A stretch of DNA of 64,000 nt from Neocallimastix lanati (nom. inval.). Taxonomy: Eukaryota; Neocallimastigomycota; Neocallimastigomycetes; Neocallimastigales; Neocallimastigaceae. Positions 13,180 to 25,452 of this stretch are shown piece after piece (positions within the stretch are counted from its first letter, which is position 1; every line of letters begins with the position of its first letter). The DNA lies in the NCBI GenBank assembly GCA_016946835.1, contig JACVTC010000009.1:623501-687500 (forward strand), written 5' to 3'. Position numbers and translations under genes: made by a program. The notes below the pieces were generated by a model, which was given only the letters and a program-made list of their open reading frames with translations, made no database searches and was not told the DNA's origin.

Positions 13180-13855
13180 TATTTATTTTTTTTTATATTT
13201 GCTTTTTAATATTTTTTTTATAGTGCTTGCTTTTTAATATTTGTTTTTTTTATAGTGTTTGTTTTTTACAGTATTTATTTTTTTTTATATTTGCTTTTTA
13301 ATATTTTTTTTTTATAGTGCTTGCTTTTTAATATTTGTTTTTTTTATAGTGTTTGTTTTTTACAGTATTTGTTTTTTTTTATATTTGTTTTTTTATATTT
13401 ATTTTTTTTTGTATTTGTTTTTTATGTGTGCTGTTTTAGTATTTGTTTTTTATATTTGCTCTTTTATATTTGTTTTTTTCGTATTTGTGTTTTTATATGT
13501 GCTGTTTTATGCTTATTTTTTATATTTGTGCTTTGTATTTTTTATGTTTGTTTTTTTTTATATTTGCTGTTTTGTATTTTTTATGCTTGTTTTTTTATGC
13601 TTGTTTTTTTATATTTGCTGTTTTGTATTCTTTATGCTTGTTTTTTTTATATTTGCTGTTTTGGATTTTTTATGCTTGTTTTTTTTTTTATGCTTGCTTT
13701 TTTATATTTGTGTATGTTTGTTTTTTTTTTATATTGGTTTTTTATATTTTTTTTATATTTGTATTTGTTTTTTATATTTGTTTTTTTTTTATATTTGTGT
13801 TTGTTTTTTTTATATTTGTAATTGTTTTTTTTATATTTGTTTTTTATAATTGTTA
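13180..13855 (+). repeat. T/G-rich degenerate minisatellite
   Basis: About 675 bp of almost pure T with G, built from units such as TTTTTTATATTTG and TTTTTTATGCTTG repeated dozens of times. One strand contains very few A outside TAT and almost no C. Near 13190-13370 a longer block of about 120 bp (TATTTGCTTTTTAATATT.. TTTTTATAGTG) is repeated twice. Three overlapping open frames exist but encode only Phe/Tyr/Ile/Cys strings and are treated as a by-product of the repeat. Confidence 0.75.
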
Positions 13856-14213
13856 ATAAAAAAATATATTTTTTAAATTATATATAAATAAAATATATAT
13901 TAAGTATTTCTATTCGTATTTTTTTTTTTTATCTTTTGATGAATAATCCTTATATAAATTTATATATTCTTAATATAAAAATTTAAAAAAAAAAAAAAAA
14001 TTTTTTTTTTTTTTAAAAATAATAAATAATAATGAAAGTTTTATATAAATTTTTATACATATATATATAATATAAATGTTAAAAAAAGCATTATTAACAT
14101 TTAATTGAGTATATAAACAAAATAATATTTCATTTAATTTTTTTTTTTTTTTTTTTTTTTTTTAAGAATAAATATAATATAAAAGTAAAATTTTTAATAG
14201 TGAAAACAAATAG

Positions 14214-14249
<36 letters not shown>

Positions 14250-14564
14250 ATAGGAATAAATTATTAATAATTTTAATTTTAATATTAATATTAATATTAA
14301 TAAATATCAATATTGTCATGGTTTAATTTAATAAATATAGAATTAATTCATGAAAAAAAAAATAAAAGAAAAAATAAAATATATCTTATTTTTTCTTTCT
14401 TAATTTAATATATATTATTTTCTTAATTTAATATTTTAACTTTTGTAATTTGATAATTTTTGTTTAATGCAATGCTATTAATAATTTTTTTTTTTATACT
14501 TTTTTTTTTTTTTTTACTTTACTTTCCTCTTCTTCAATTTTTTATTTTCATTCTTTTTTGTTTC
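13856..14564. other. AT-rich spacer downstream of the second CotH gene
   Basis: Homopolymer and AT runs only (T run near 14141-14163, A run near 14216-14247, ATTAAT array near 14283). Nothing coding was seen. The CotH gene's 3' untranslated end would lie here, just left of its TAA at 14565-14567. Confidence 0.6.
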
Positions 14565-17500
14565 TTAAGCGTTAACATCAATATAGTATTGGAGTTGATC
14601 ATCCGGAATGCATTGATAATAGTACTGATTGTGAGCTAAACAGGAGGAGCCCTCTTCACAACAGTTAGTGGTAATTTCAGGGAAGTTCTCTCCACCACAT
14701 GGAGAGTACTTCAAAGCACATTCACCATCAAAGGAGATAGGTGTAACAATATAAGGTTTAGAAGTAGTGTTAGGATCTTCATTTTGTGGAGTGGTCGTAG
14801 TAGCAGCAGTAGTAGTACTAGTAGTAGTAGTAGTAGTAGTTTGTGCAATAGTAGTAGTAGGAGTAGGAGTTGTTTTTGCTGCTGTTGTTGTAATTAAATA
14901 ATCGGGAAGACATTGATGATAGGTATCGTATTTTTTGACACAAATATTACCGGGTTCACAACAATTTGGTGCCTCTGGGAATAAGGTACCACCACACATT
15001 TCAAAAGCTTTTCCACATTGAACGTTTGGATCAGTTGAATTTTGAAAATCAGTAGCGTTAGTAGTAGTTGGTGGAATGGTAGTAGTAGGAGTAGTAGGAG
15101 TAGTAGTGCTGGTAGTAGTAGTTTGTAGAATGGTAGTAGGAGTAGTAGTAGTGGTAGTAGTAGAAGTAGTAGTTTGTGGAATGGTAGTAGTAGTAGTGGT
15201 GGTGATGGTAGAGGTGATGGTAGTAGTAGTAGTAGAAGCGGTAGTGGTAGTGGTAGTAGTAGTGGTGGTATTATTTTGATCTTGTTCTTTACAAGAATAA
15301 GGTATAGAACACCACTTACCATTTTCAATACCCCAATCCTCAGAGTCGGTGTAAACGACGTTACATTCCTCACAACAATTATATTGACCACCACTAGGAC
15401 AAAGTTGAAGATCAATGATACCACACCATTCATCATTTTCAACACCATACCACTTATCAGCAGATTTAGAGTAGTAGATTGGCTTTGTTGTTCTTAGGGT
15501 ACAGCACTTGTAACCAAGTTTAGTGGACCAACAGGAATCATCCTCGGTACTTTCGAAGAGACACCATTCATCATTTTCAATACCCCATTTTCCCACATTA
15601 TCGGTCGTTATAACGGAGGTACTGAAGAGACAACAGTTATAGCCACTGTTACGACAACCCCCATTCTTTTCTTCTAAAAGTCTAGTTTCAACTTTATAGT
15701 TTGGCTCACCCAAATATTCCTGAGCATAGGAACAGTCAAAACCGTAGTTTTCACAAATAAATTTGAATCGTTCGACCATCCAACGCTTTAAACCAAGGAT
15801 ACGATCTTCATTATAGGTGGTATCACTGGTGTATTTTCTGAGTTTGATATCGGTATATTCGGTGTTGCTTAAGAACTCTTCATAGGTGAAGTAATCCTCA
15901 ATTTTGATGTTGACTCTCTTCAATCTACCTGGAAGATTACCATCGTCATCAGGGGTACGATCTTCCTTGACGTATGGGTCAATGAATTTTTTTAACTCAT
16001 CAATACGTGGAATTAATTTCTTTGGATTGAAGGCCTTTCTCATATATTCTTCGACATAACCCATCAATTCCTTATTGTCATCCTTTAGGTTGAGAATTTT
16101 GAAAAGAGGATTATTACTGTCATAAATTTCTCTATTGAAAGTTCTACGAGGATTGGAGTCCATGTAGGCACCAAATTCACTATCAAAATCATAAAGTAAA
16201 GGAATCCACATATCATTACTGGAAGAAGTATCATGGAACATGTAGAGACATTGATTATGATCGTTGGTCGTATGATCCCAAGAACCCATTAAATACTTTA
16301 AGGCTTGCCATCTCATGAACGTTTCCACATCAAAGAATTTTTCTAATTCTTCTCTGGTTTTAGCCTTTTCTAAACGATTTTGGAATTTCTTGAATTCGGT
16401 ATCATCGGTAATTTCATCATTATCATTGACACAATTGAAAAATTTATTACTACCGTAGTTTCTATCACAAGTATAGAGGTGTTTAGTAGATTTTTCACCG
16501 AAATAGTATTCAACCCAATGGGCCTTGAAGGCATCTCTCATAGCGAATAAACCCATGAATTTATTGTTAAGGAACACTTTAGCGAAGTTGGAAGAGAGAG
16601 AAGGCAATTCCACTAAATTACAAATATCATAAGCTAATTTTTCTCTTAGGAAGGAAGGATCGACGGCTTCAGAACGTAAACGAAGTTGTTTTCTCTCAAA
16701 TAGTTCACCCTTCTTAATCTTGATATTGTAACCAAGCTTTTCAAAATTTCTAGTATATTTACCACCGACTGAGAAATGGATACTTGGTACCTTTGTAACC
16801 TCACTATTAAGGTTTTAATATATATATATATATTTTTTTTTTCATTATTTTAAAAAATTTTTATGTATTATTTTTAATATATATATATATATTTAATATA
16901 GATATATATAAGAATATAACATAATTTGAAATTATATAAAAATAAAAAAATTATTTTTATTAGTTTTTTGAAATTAATTTTTTTTTTTTTAATTATTAAA
17001 TTTCATGAATTATATATATTTTTTTTTATTGTTCTATTTTTTAATGATCTTTCATATATATACATGTATATATATAAATAGTATATATTTTATATATATC
17101 TAATATTTATTAAATTATTTTATTTTATTTTTTTTCTTTATATAGATATATATATATATATATTTTTTTTTATAAAATTTTTATATAAATTATATGATTA
17201 ATTTTTTATTTTTATTTTTATTTTTTTTTACCCATTGATATCAAAAGATAAACCGGTTTCTTCTTCGGTTTCATAATCTGGAATTTTGTAGAGGCCATAA
17301 CCGGTCGATAAGATTTTATCTATGGTATAATTGGAGTACTTAGAGACGATATTCTCGAAATCAGAAAAGGTTTTATTGGTGTGGCTGAGGAGTTCCAAGT
17401 CCTTACTATCCTTGATGAGGGAGGAGTCAATTAAGTTTTTTTCGATGGCCTTCTTCATAATTTTGTCGTAATTCATCCAGGAAGCCTGATAACAATCCTC

Positions 17501-17942
17501 ATTTTTATTGAGATATCTAACATTCATATCTCTTTCACATTGGTATTTCAGAAAGAGGTTACGGTAGTCCTTCTCACTTAAATTAATAGTGATTTTTGGA
17601 ACGACAAAATCGGTCTTTTCAAAGATTTCAGCTCTTTTGACATCACCGAAGAAAGCATCCTTAGCGAAAATGCCACTAACCACTTTTTTATTGATATCAT
17701 TTTTTATAATTAATATATATATTATATTATATTATAATATATATATAAAAAATATTAAAATAAAAAATATATATATATATATATAAAAAAGTTTAATTAT
17801 TAGTATTAATATTAAGATAGTTGATAGGTTGTTAATTTTTTATAATAAATAAAGTTTAATAAAAAATAATTTTTTTTAATTTTTTTAAAAGAAATCATTT
17901 TTACTTACTTAAAGTCAGAATAGAAATAAATGTATTTTTCAT
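14565..17942 (-). CDS. CotH-kinase protein with three dockerins and two CBM1-like modules
   Basis: Exons 17909-17942, 17232-17682 and 14565-16803 join in frame to 907 aa. Exon 1 (34 nt) reads MKNTFISILTL; intron 1 (226 bp) is phase 1 and the signal peptide ends in VSGIFA. CotH residues and spacing match the 4620-8686 gene almost one for one (MRDAFK near 250, WIPLLYDFDSEFG near 361-373). Dockerins are at about 543-578, 585-624 and 628-667, with GIENDEWC, GVENDEWC and GIENGKWC. After Thr linkers come two CBM1-like modules: one very like the first module of the neighbour (CGKAFEMCGGTLFP) and a C-terminal one with FPEITTNCCEEG. Exon 2 has exactly the same length (451 nt) as in the neighbour and exon 3 is nearly identical up to the dockerins, while the introns differ, so this is a recent tandem copy that has lost or never gained three modules. 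Confidence 0.92.
16804..17231 (-). other. Intron 2 of the second CotH gene
   Basis: The donor before GTAAAA at 17231 and acceptor TAG at 16806-16804 restore the Gly codon of DING and continue as EVTKVPS. At 428 bp it is AT-only and not recognisably similar to the 482-bp intron at the same site in the neighbouring copy. Confidence 0.85.
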
Positions 17943-19616
17943 TTTTAATATATATTTTATTTTTAAATTATTAATAATATTATAATATTATTATTATTTT
18001 TTTTTTTATTTTTACTTAATTTATTTAATATTTATACTATTAATTATTTTTATTTTATTTTATTTTATTTTATTTTTATTTTTTATTTTTTATTTTTTAT
18101 TTTTTATTTGTTATCTTTTATTATTTATATATTTTATATATTTTATTTTATTTTATTTTTATTTTTTATTTATTATTTTATTGTTATTTCTATATTTTAT
18201 TTTTTATTTTTATTTTTTTATTTTTTATTATTATTTATTTTAATATTTTTAATGTACAAAAAAAAAAAAAAAAAAAAAATGAACTGAATAAATGAATACA
18301 TGTATATTAATTAAATAATATTAATAAAAATATTTAAATATAAATATTTTATTATAGTTCTATATTTTTATATATAGTTTATACGATTTATTATTCTATT
18401 TACTCATTCAATTTTTTTTTTTTTTATTTTTAATTAATTATTTATTTTTAAATAATTATTTTATTTATTTATTTTTTTAATATTAAAAAGCAAAGTGATT
18501 AAAAAAAAAAAAAGAAAAGAAAAAGAAAAAAGAAAATTTTTTGATTTATATACAAAATTAGAAAAAATTTTATATCCCAAAAAAATATATATATTTTTTT
18601 TTCTTTCTTTTAAAATTTTTCCATTTAAACTAAAAAATAATTAAATAATTAAATAATATAAATAAATAATAAATAATAAATATGAATATATAATAAATAA
18701 TAAATAGTAAATAGAAAGTATATAATAAATGTTACACTTGGACATTATGGTTCTTTCCATTGATCTAAAAAAAGTAAAAAAAGTTTAGAAAAAAAAAAAA
18801 AAAAAAAAAAGAATAAATAAATAAATGTATGAATGAATAAGTAAATAAATATATATATATAAGAATAAATATAAATAAATAAATAAAAATATATAAATAA
18901 ATAAATAAATAAATATTCTATTTTAATATAGTTTATTATTTTGAGTACTATTTTTAATTTCTTTTTCTTTTTTTTTTTTTTTTCTTTTTTTTTCTTCTTT
19001 CTTTTTTGGTAAATTTTTATAACATTTTATGCGTTTTTGTCATTCTTTTTGCTTTTCTTGTTACCTCTTTTTTGATCTTTTCTTTTAACTAAGCAAAAAA
19101 AAAAAAGAAAAAAAAGAAAAATTTTAATTTTTTAATTTATTTGTTACCAAAAAAAAAAAAAAAAAAATTAAAAATTAAAAATTAGAAATTAAAAATAAAA
19201 AAAAAAAAAAAATAAAAAAAAAAAAAACAGAATAAATAAATAAATAAATAAATAAACAGATAAATAAATAAACAGATAAATAATTGAATAATAAATAAAT
19301 AAATAATTATTTATATAAATAAATGGATATAATTCTATTTATACAAATATAGAGTTTGAGTATCATTTCTTTTCTTTTTTATTTTCTTTTCTTTTTGAGT
19401 ACTAGATTTTTTTGGTAATAAATAAATTAATATCAAAAAAAAAAATCTTTTATTTCTTTATTTGTATATTTTGTAATATTCCATAATTAATAAATAAATA
19501 AATAATTAATTATTTAATTACTTATTTATTATTTAATTAATTAATTAATTATTTATTTATTTATCTATTTATTTATTTATTAATTAACAAATTATTAATT
19601 AATTAATTAATTAATT

Positions 19617-19647
<31 letters not shown>

Positions 19648-20394
19648 AATTAACAAATTATTTATTAATTAATTAATTAATTAATTATTTATTTATTTAT
19701 TTATTTATCTATTTATTTATTTATTCTGTTTTTTATAATTCTTTTACTAAATTAGTTACATGTAATGAAATTAATTTAAATTCTGTATATAAACATTTTA
19801 TAGATAGGAAAGTATAAAAAAAAAAAAATAAAAAAAAAAATTAGATACATAATCATTAATTTCATTTATATTTATTTGTTTTTCTTTTTTCTTTTTTTTC
19901 CTTTTTCATTTTTATACTCTTTTCTTTTTCTCTTTTCTTTTTCTTTTTTCTTTTTTCTTTTTTCTTTTTTCTTTTTCTTTTTTTGTATTATAAATGTACA
20001 TCAATTATTATGTATCTAATTTTTTTTTATTTATTTAATTTTATATATATATATATAAAAGATTATCATGAAAATATATCAATTATAACATATCACTTAA
20101 ATTCAACCTAATTTATGTATCATCCATTCATTCCATCTCATTCATTCACTGCTTTGTTCATTCATCGGAAATACTTGTTTAATACTTTTTAATAAATTTT
20201 TTTTTTTTAAAGTTATTATTTATTATTATTTCTTTATTATTTATTATTTATTATTCAATTATTTATTATTCAATTATTTATTATTTATTATTTATTATTT
20301 ATTATTTATTATTTATTATTTATTATTTATTATTTATTATTTATTATTTATTATTTATTATTTATTTATGTTTTATCTATTTGATTTATCCTAC

Positions 20395-20447
<53 letters not shown>

Positions 20448-20543
20448 TTATCATAAAAAATTATCCACAATTTATAAAGTTTAAAATTAAATTTCTGTGA
20501 TCTACAATTTTATTTTTTGTGTGTTATAAGAAGAAATAATAAA

Positions 20544-20577
<34 letters not shown>

Positions 20578-20760
20578 AAAAAACTAAAAAATGAAAAATA
20601 AAAATAAAATAATATTATTAATAAAATAATATTATAACTTAGAAGGTTAAAATTTTAATATTAAAATAATAATAATAATGTAATAATCATTTAATCATTT
20701 AATCTTTTAAATATAGTTTAATTATTATTAATTTTAATTTTTTTTTTTTTTTTTTTTGTT
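17943..20760. other. AT-rich intergenic region rich in tandem repeats
   Basis: TTTTA arrays (about 18040-18245), TAAA arrays (18820-18915, 19220-19300), a long mirror-like block of AATT/TTTA units (19490-19725), a TTTTTC array (19918-19985), TATTATTT units (20221-20370) and a T run of about 49 (20398-20446). An A run of about 39 ends near 20575. No gene was recognised. Confidence 0.65.
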
Positions 20761-20767
20761 AATTTTA

Positions 20768-20913
20768 CTAAATAAATCTTGACAGCAAGAGAGAAAGATG
20801 AACCTCATCCCTCGGGAACACCCCATAAATGGATGATGGTGAGTAAGTGGACCAGAGGAGAGTGGAACCCCCCCTCACCCCCTCATCCCCTCCACCAACT
20901 TTTGATAGTTCAT

Positions 20914-20953
<40 letters not shown>

Positions 20954-20992
20954 ATATTCATCACCAATATCAACAGCGGTGAATGCAGGCAA
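20768..20992 (-). other. GC-richer patch with a minus-strand open frame, possible coding relic
   Basis: An open frame of 74 codons reads MPAFTAVDIGDEYV, then a run of 12 Phe from a T tract, then DELSKVGGGDEGVRGG and a tail ending LLLSRFI. The Phe run makes it unlikely to be a working protein as it stands. It lies directly downstream of the decayed CotH copy and may be its 3' end or an unrelated relic. A CBM1-like match is not convincing. Confidence 0.25.
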
Positions 20993-21289
20993 TAAAATGA
21001 TTTAAAAGTTCATGGTAGGATCTTTATTTTTTTTAAAATTAGTAGTAGTAGTGGATTTAGTAGTAGTAATGGGGGTTTTGTGGAAGTAGTTTTGGTTTTG
21101 GTAGTAGTGGGTTTAATGATAGTGGTAGTAGTAGTAGTGGTAATAGTTTTAGTAGAAGATGATTCTAGTAGTAGTTGTGGCTCCTCAGGAAGACATCTAT
21201 TCCCGTAATTATTACCATAATAAACCCCGGGTTAACAACATTCTGAGAAATTTATTTAAGTAACCCTTACCAATATTCATATTCGTAAG

Positions 21290-21359
21290 TGTAGCTACAG
21301 TAATAGTAGTAGTAGTAGTAGTAATAGTAGTAGTAGTAGATAGTAGTAGTAATAGTAGA

Positions 21360-21418
<59 letters not shown>

Positions 21419-21420
21419 AT
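21290..21420 (-). repeat. AGT (minus ACT) trinucleotide expansion
   Basis: Plus-strand AGT units, including an unbroken block at about 21361-21419, correspond to ACT (Thr) codons on the minus strand. It probably began as a Thr linker of the decayed CotH copy and expanded after selection was lost. Confidence 0.7.
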
Positions 21421-21894
21421 GGTTGTGGTTGGTTAGAGTGGAGTAGTATTTTTTTTTTTTTTTTTTTACTTGAAATTTTTATAGCTGAGATTGAGTAGAT
21501 CAACCATTAAGTAAGTATCCTCCCTTCACCGAGGATGATGCTACACCATTACATCGTCCGCCATCATCCGTAAACCCCTTTTTGATTATCGATAGAGGTT
21601 GTTTTTTTTTTTTTTTTTTTTTTTTTCCCAAAGAATATTTTAACAAATATTCCTAAACCGGGTACCACGAACCAACCTTCAAAATCTCTGTTTATGGGAA
21701 GGAGATTAATTCACCACCTACATTGTCATCGTCATAGTCATAGTCATGTTTTATCCAAGTATTCTATGGTATAGAAGTAATTGAAATTTTATAATGAGTA
21801 GTACAAAAGTACTGGAAAACGTTCAATGAACCACGGCTTGTCTTCATACCCAAAGATATAATCTATACTATCTATACTATATCGTTGATCCGTA

Positions 21895-22060
21895 GTAAAA
21901 AAAAAAAAATCAGTAGTAAAAAAAAATCAATAGTTAAAAAAAATCAGTATTAAAAAAAAAATCAGTAGTAAAAAAAAATTAATAGTTAAAAAAAATCAGT
22001 ATTAAAAAAAAAAAATCAGTAGTAAAAAAAATATCAGTAGTATAAAAAAAAAAAATCAGT

Positions 22061-22106
<46 letters not shown>
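21895..22106. repeat. Minisatellite of about 20-bp units with CAGTAG
   Basis: Units of the form AAAAAAATCAGTAGTAAAA recur about nine times with variants (CAATAGTT, CAGTATT) and end in a long A run. The block lies inside the decayed CotH copy. Confidence 0.75.
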
Positions 22107-22108
<2 letters not shown>

Positions 22109-22486
22109 AAAAAAATTTTTTTTTTCTGAGGAAGACATTTAGTGTGACTCTGGTATTTTTCAATGAAAATCTTCCTTTGGTGAAGTCATCCTTGAATACG
22201 ATTGCTCTATTCTTGTCATTTTTACCAAAAGGTGATGACCATCATCCACGTCAGGTGTATACCATTTATACCCTCTTCCTTAAAGATTAAGGATCAATAA
22301 CCTTTTTTTTTTTATTTCATCGACAAAAAAGAAGATAGGATAATCTTTTATTTTTTTTTTTAATTTCATCAACAAAAGGAAGGAAGATAACCTTTTTTTT
22401 TTTTTTTTTTTGGATTGAGGAGGAATTCATTTTCCTACAATTTCATTGTTAAAAAAAAAAAAAAAGGAACATTATAAATTTGGATT

Positions 22487-22517
<31 letters not shown>

Positions 22518-22800
22518 TAGGCCCCCGGGGTATGATCATCACTATCAACCTCGTAAAGTTAATGGAATCCCTATCTCTCCTTACCATGGTCATTTTATTC
22601 TGATACCTAGAGTGGATGGTGTTATGGTCGTTAGGCTATAGTAAATTCCAAGAACCCAATAAGTAATAGAAGGCATTATTTGAACCATCCCATGGTTCAT
22701 ATCATTTCCAATAATATGTCCTGCCATCTCATGAACATTTCCACACTGAAAAATTTACTATTAACCATTAATTTTCATTACAGTTATATAAATAAATATA

Positions 22801-23168
22801 TACCAAAGGTCTCTGGATCGACCCCCACAAGTATCATATCTTCACGATTTTTCCCTTTGGGTTTTGCGTGAAAGGTTAGGGGTTAAACGATACTCAGGTA
22901 GGTATACTTTCTAAGTTTTCTATATTTCTAACACTATTAGAATCCCATTGCGTAAGCCTTGTCTGAGAGGATTTACAGTGTCCAGCTCCTCTGGGATGGC
23001 AAGGACGCCACCTATAGTTGGCTCTGCTTTCCCTCGAGGATCGCGTAGGGTGCTTCTATATGGAGTTTCTTTGCTTATGGGGAGTTGAGAGCGTCGACGC
23101 CGTACCGGTATGGCAGTTAATCATACACCCATATTACTATATGGGGAAGACCAAAGTCTTCAGTCTAT
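22801..23168 (+). other. GC-rich, hairpin-rich island, possible SINE, LINE tail or structured RNA
   Basis: About 370 bp with near-balanced base composition sits between the exon 2 and exon 3 relics of the decayed CotH copy. Complementary pairs include AGAGGA (22966-22971) with TCCTCT (22987-22992). At the right end two perfect hairpins stand back to back, each with a 4-nt loop: CCCATAT/ATATGGG (23128-23145) and GAAGAC/GTCTTC (23146-23161). They are followed by AGTCTAT and about 20 A. A B-box-like GGATCGACCCC is at 22815-22825 but no good A box was found. No long reading frame was recognised. It could be a retroposon with an A tail or an RNA gene. Confidence 0.5.
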
Positions 23169-23639
23169 AAAAAAAAAAAAAAAAAAAATATAAATAAATA
23201 TATAATCTGTATAATGTATAATTATTAAAGTATATAAATATATATACATATAAAATTAATATAATATATTTAATATAAAAAAAAAAATATATATATATAT
23301 ATATTATATATTTAATGAATAAACTTATTAATTATATATAAATAGACTATAAGTATATATAATATGCATATAATTTTTATATAAATATATATATATTTTT
23401 ATTATTTAACATTTGATTTTTTTTTTTTTTATTCTTGCAATATAAACCTATTTCTGGTAAGATATTCTCTATTCATATTATGGAGACAATGAAACGATAA
23501 TAGAAAAAAAAAAAAAGTTCCTGTCGTCCTTCCTCTTCACCAAAATTAATAATAATTTCTGGAAAATTTTAACTTTTCCATCTAAATCTACAAAGAAGTC
23601 ATCTTTTGCAACCATTGATTCTTAATACTATGATTATAA

Positions 23640-24738
23640 TTATAATTGTAAATTATATACAATATGTAACATACTAAATTATAATCATAATCATTATAAA
23701 ATCATAATCATAATCATTATCATAACCATTATAAAATCATAATCACAATACAAAAAAAATTTGGTACAAAAAATATTGTATATATAATTTACCTTAATAC
23801 AAAAAAAAAAAAAAAAAATTGGTACAAATATGACATTATAATATTGTAGAAAAAAAAAATAAATTAATTTTATACAAAAAAAAAAATAAATTTTTTTCTT
23901 TTAATTATTACTACTTATTACATAATATTCTTTTGAACCAATAAAATGGTAATGAAAAAACAATGAAAAAAAAAATTATTTAATAAATAATTGAATAATA
24001 AATAATAAATAATGGAATAATAAATAAATAATAAATAATAAATAATAAATAATAAATAATTAAATACTGAATAATAAATAATAAATAATTAAATAATAAA
24101 TAATAAATAATAAATAATAAAAAATAAATAATAAATAATAAAAAACATAAAAAGAGTATTTATTAATAAATAATAAATAATAAATAATAAACAATAATTA
24201 AATAATAATTAAATAATAAATAAATTAATAAATAAATAAATAAATAATAAAAACAATTAAAATAATATTATAATAATAAATTAAAATTTAAAATTTAAAA
24301 TTTAATTACAGTTTAAAACTTAACAAATTAATAATTTCAAATAAATTGTTTTAATTATTTATTATTTATTGAATATAATTCTAATAAGTGGAATAATATA
24401 TATAATATATATTCTAAATTGTAAATAAAGTCCAATTTTAGTTGTAAATTAATTTTGAAGATTATTAAATTTTAGCTTGATCTACAAAAACTAAAAATAT
24501 GTAAAGATAAATAATATATTTAAATACATTTACAAATATCTCAGAATATAATACGAAGCATAAAATAAAGTGATTTTTAGTATTATATTAATAATAAATA
24601 TCTAAAAAAAATTAATATTAAAAAAATAAAAAAAAAAAAAAAAAACAATAAAATTATATGTAAATATTTGAACAATATCAAACCAATAAATAATAACCAT
24701 ATTACGATTTAAAACTTGAAAATTTATATGTAAATGTA
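23640..24738. other. AT-rich spacer with AATAAATAATAA arrays
   Basis: ATCATAATC-type repeats at about 23690-23750 and AATAAATAATAAATA arrays at about 23980-24260. The rest is A/T sequence forming the upstream flank of the plus-strand membrane-protein gene. No promoter element can be named with confidence. Confidence 0.6.
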
Positions 24739-25452
24739 ATGTCGTTTTGCTTTATTTTAGTAATATATACATTTTTTGCATTATATTTTCAGTGTGGTTA
24801 CTCTGAGGTATATGACGTCGAATCAGATGATCTTCCTGATAAATATATTTATCACTTAAATACAACTACTAATTCTATTAATGAATGTTATAGTTGCGAT
24901 ACAACCATATGCAAAGGTTCGTATTGTTTTGAAGCTGATGAAGATTTTAATTTACCATTTATCGAAATTCCAATTAATACTAACACTTCCCGATTAAATG
25001 ACAACAATACAGATTATGAAATATATAAACATTCAAAAAATAAAATTAATAGATATATATTATACCCATATGTATCATATCATGACCCTGAAATAGATTT
25101 TAAAGTTTCAACTAATTGTACAAAAAATTCTCAATGTCTTACAAATAAATGTGTAGACAATATTTGTCAATTCAATGAAGATGATATTATTACGCGTTGT
25201 TGATATGGTCGTTGTGGAAGGTTTATTGGAGATCCTTGTGAAAATAAATTCGATTGTTCAGATGGTGAATGTGATGGAGTATGTTATATGCCTATTCCTC
25301 CTAGAGTAAATGAACTTGATTCTTTTTTTCGGAAGTTAGAATTTTTATGGGCTTTTATTTTAATTGTAATTGTTGTTTTTTGTCTTTGTTGTGCTTATTG
25401 TTGCCGTAAATCTAAGACTACAAAATCTTATAAAAAATTCAATAATAATTAA
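24739..25452 (+). pseudogene. Cys-rich type I membrane protein with an in-frame TGA
   Basis: From the ATG an N-terminal signal-like stretch (MSFCFILVIYTFFALYF) leads into an extracellular part with many Cys and several Asn-x-Thr/Ser sites. It includes STNCTKNSQCLTNKCVDNIC, a spacing seen in small disulfide-rich modules. TGA at 25201-25203 stops this frame after ITRC. The same frame then continues without any other stop for 82 codons: YGRCGRFIGDPCENKFDCSD, GECDGVCYMPIPPR, a transmembrane helix (FLWAFILIVIVVFCLCCAYCC) and a basic tail (RKSKTTKSYKK) ending at TAA. Total 238 codons. The continued module and membrane segment argue that the whole stretch was one gene. A single nonsense change or sequencing error is the simplest reading. 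As it stands, a 154-aa secreted form would be made. I do not recognise a named family. Confidence 0.65.

Larger units (their letters stand above)
20990..23630 (-). pseudogene. Decayed CotH-dockerin/CBM1 gene copy
   Basis: Pieces in the same order and strand as a complete CotH gene are spread through this stretch in shifting frames. From the N-terminal side: near 23630-23450 AKDDFF then NMNREYLTRN (exon 2: AKDAFFG, DMNTRYLTRN); near 22770-22720 KFFSVEMFMRWQ (KFFDVETFMKWQ); near 22260-22170 YTPDVDDGHH and KMTRIEQ (RTPDDDGN, RLKRVN); near 21870-21770 IERF and YTIEYLDKT (VERF, YAQEYLGEP); near 21230-21170 YYGNNYGNRCLPEEP, a CBM1-like end; and near 21170-21030 ACT/ACC Thr repeats. Many stops and frame changes, plus A-rich and AGT-repeat expansions, show it is dead. 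It keeps the family's exon order, so it arose by DNA duplication rather than retroposition. The 22801-23168 island interrupts it. Confidence 0.78.

Noticed and set aside
13259-13856. Three overlapping frames encoding Phe/Tyr/Cys-rich proteins
   Set aside because: They arise from a T/G-rich tandem repeat, occur in all three frames and have no start context or homologue-like features.
25201-25203. TGA read as selenocysteine
   Set aside because: No selenoprotein signature or downstream hairpin of the required type was seen, and fungi generally lack the pathway as far as known. A nonsense change or sequencing error is simpler.
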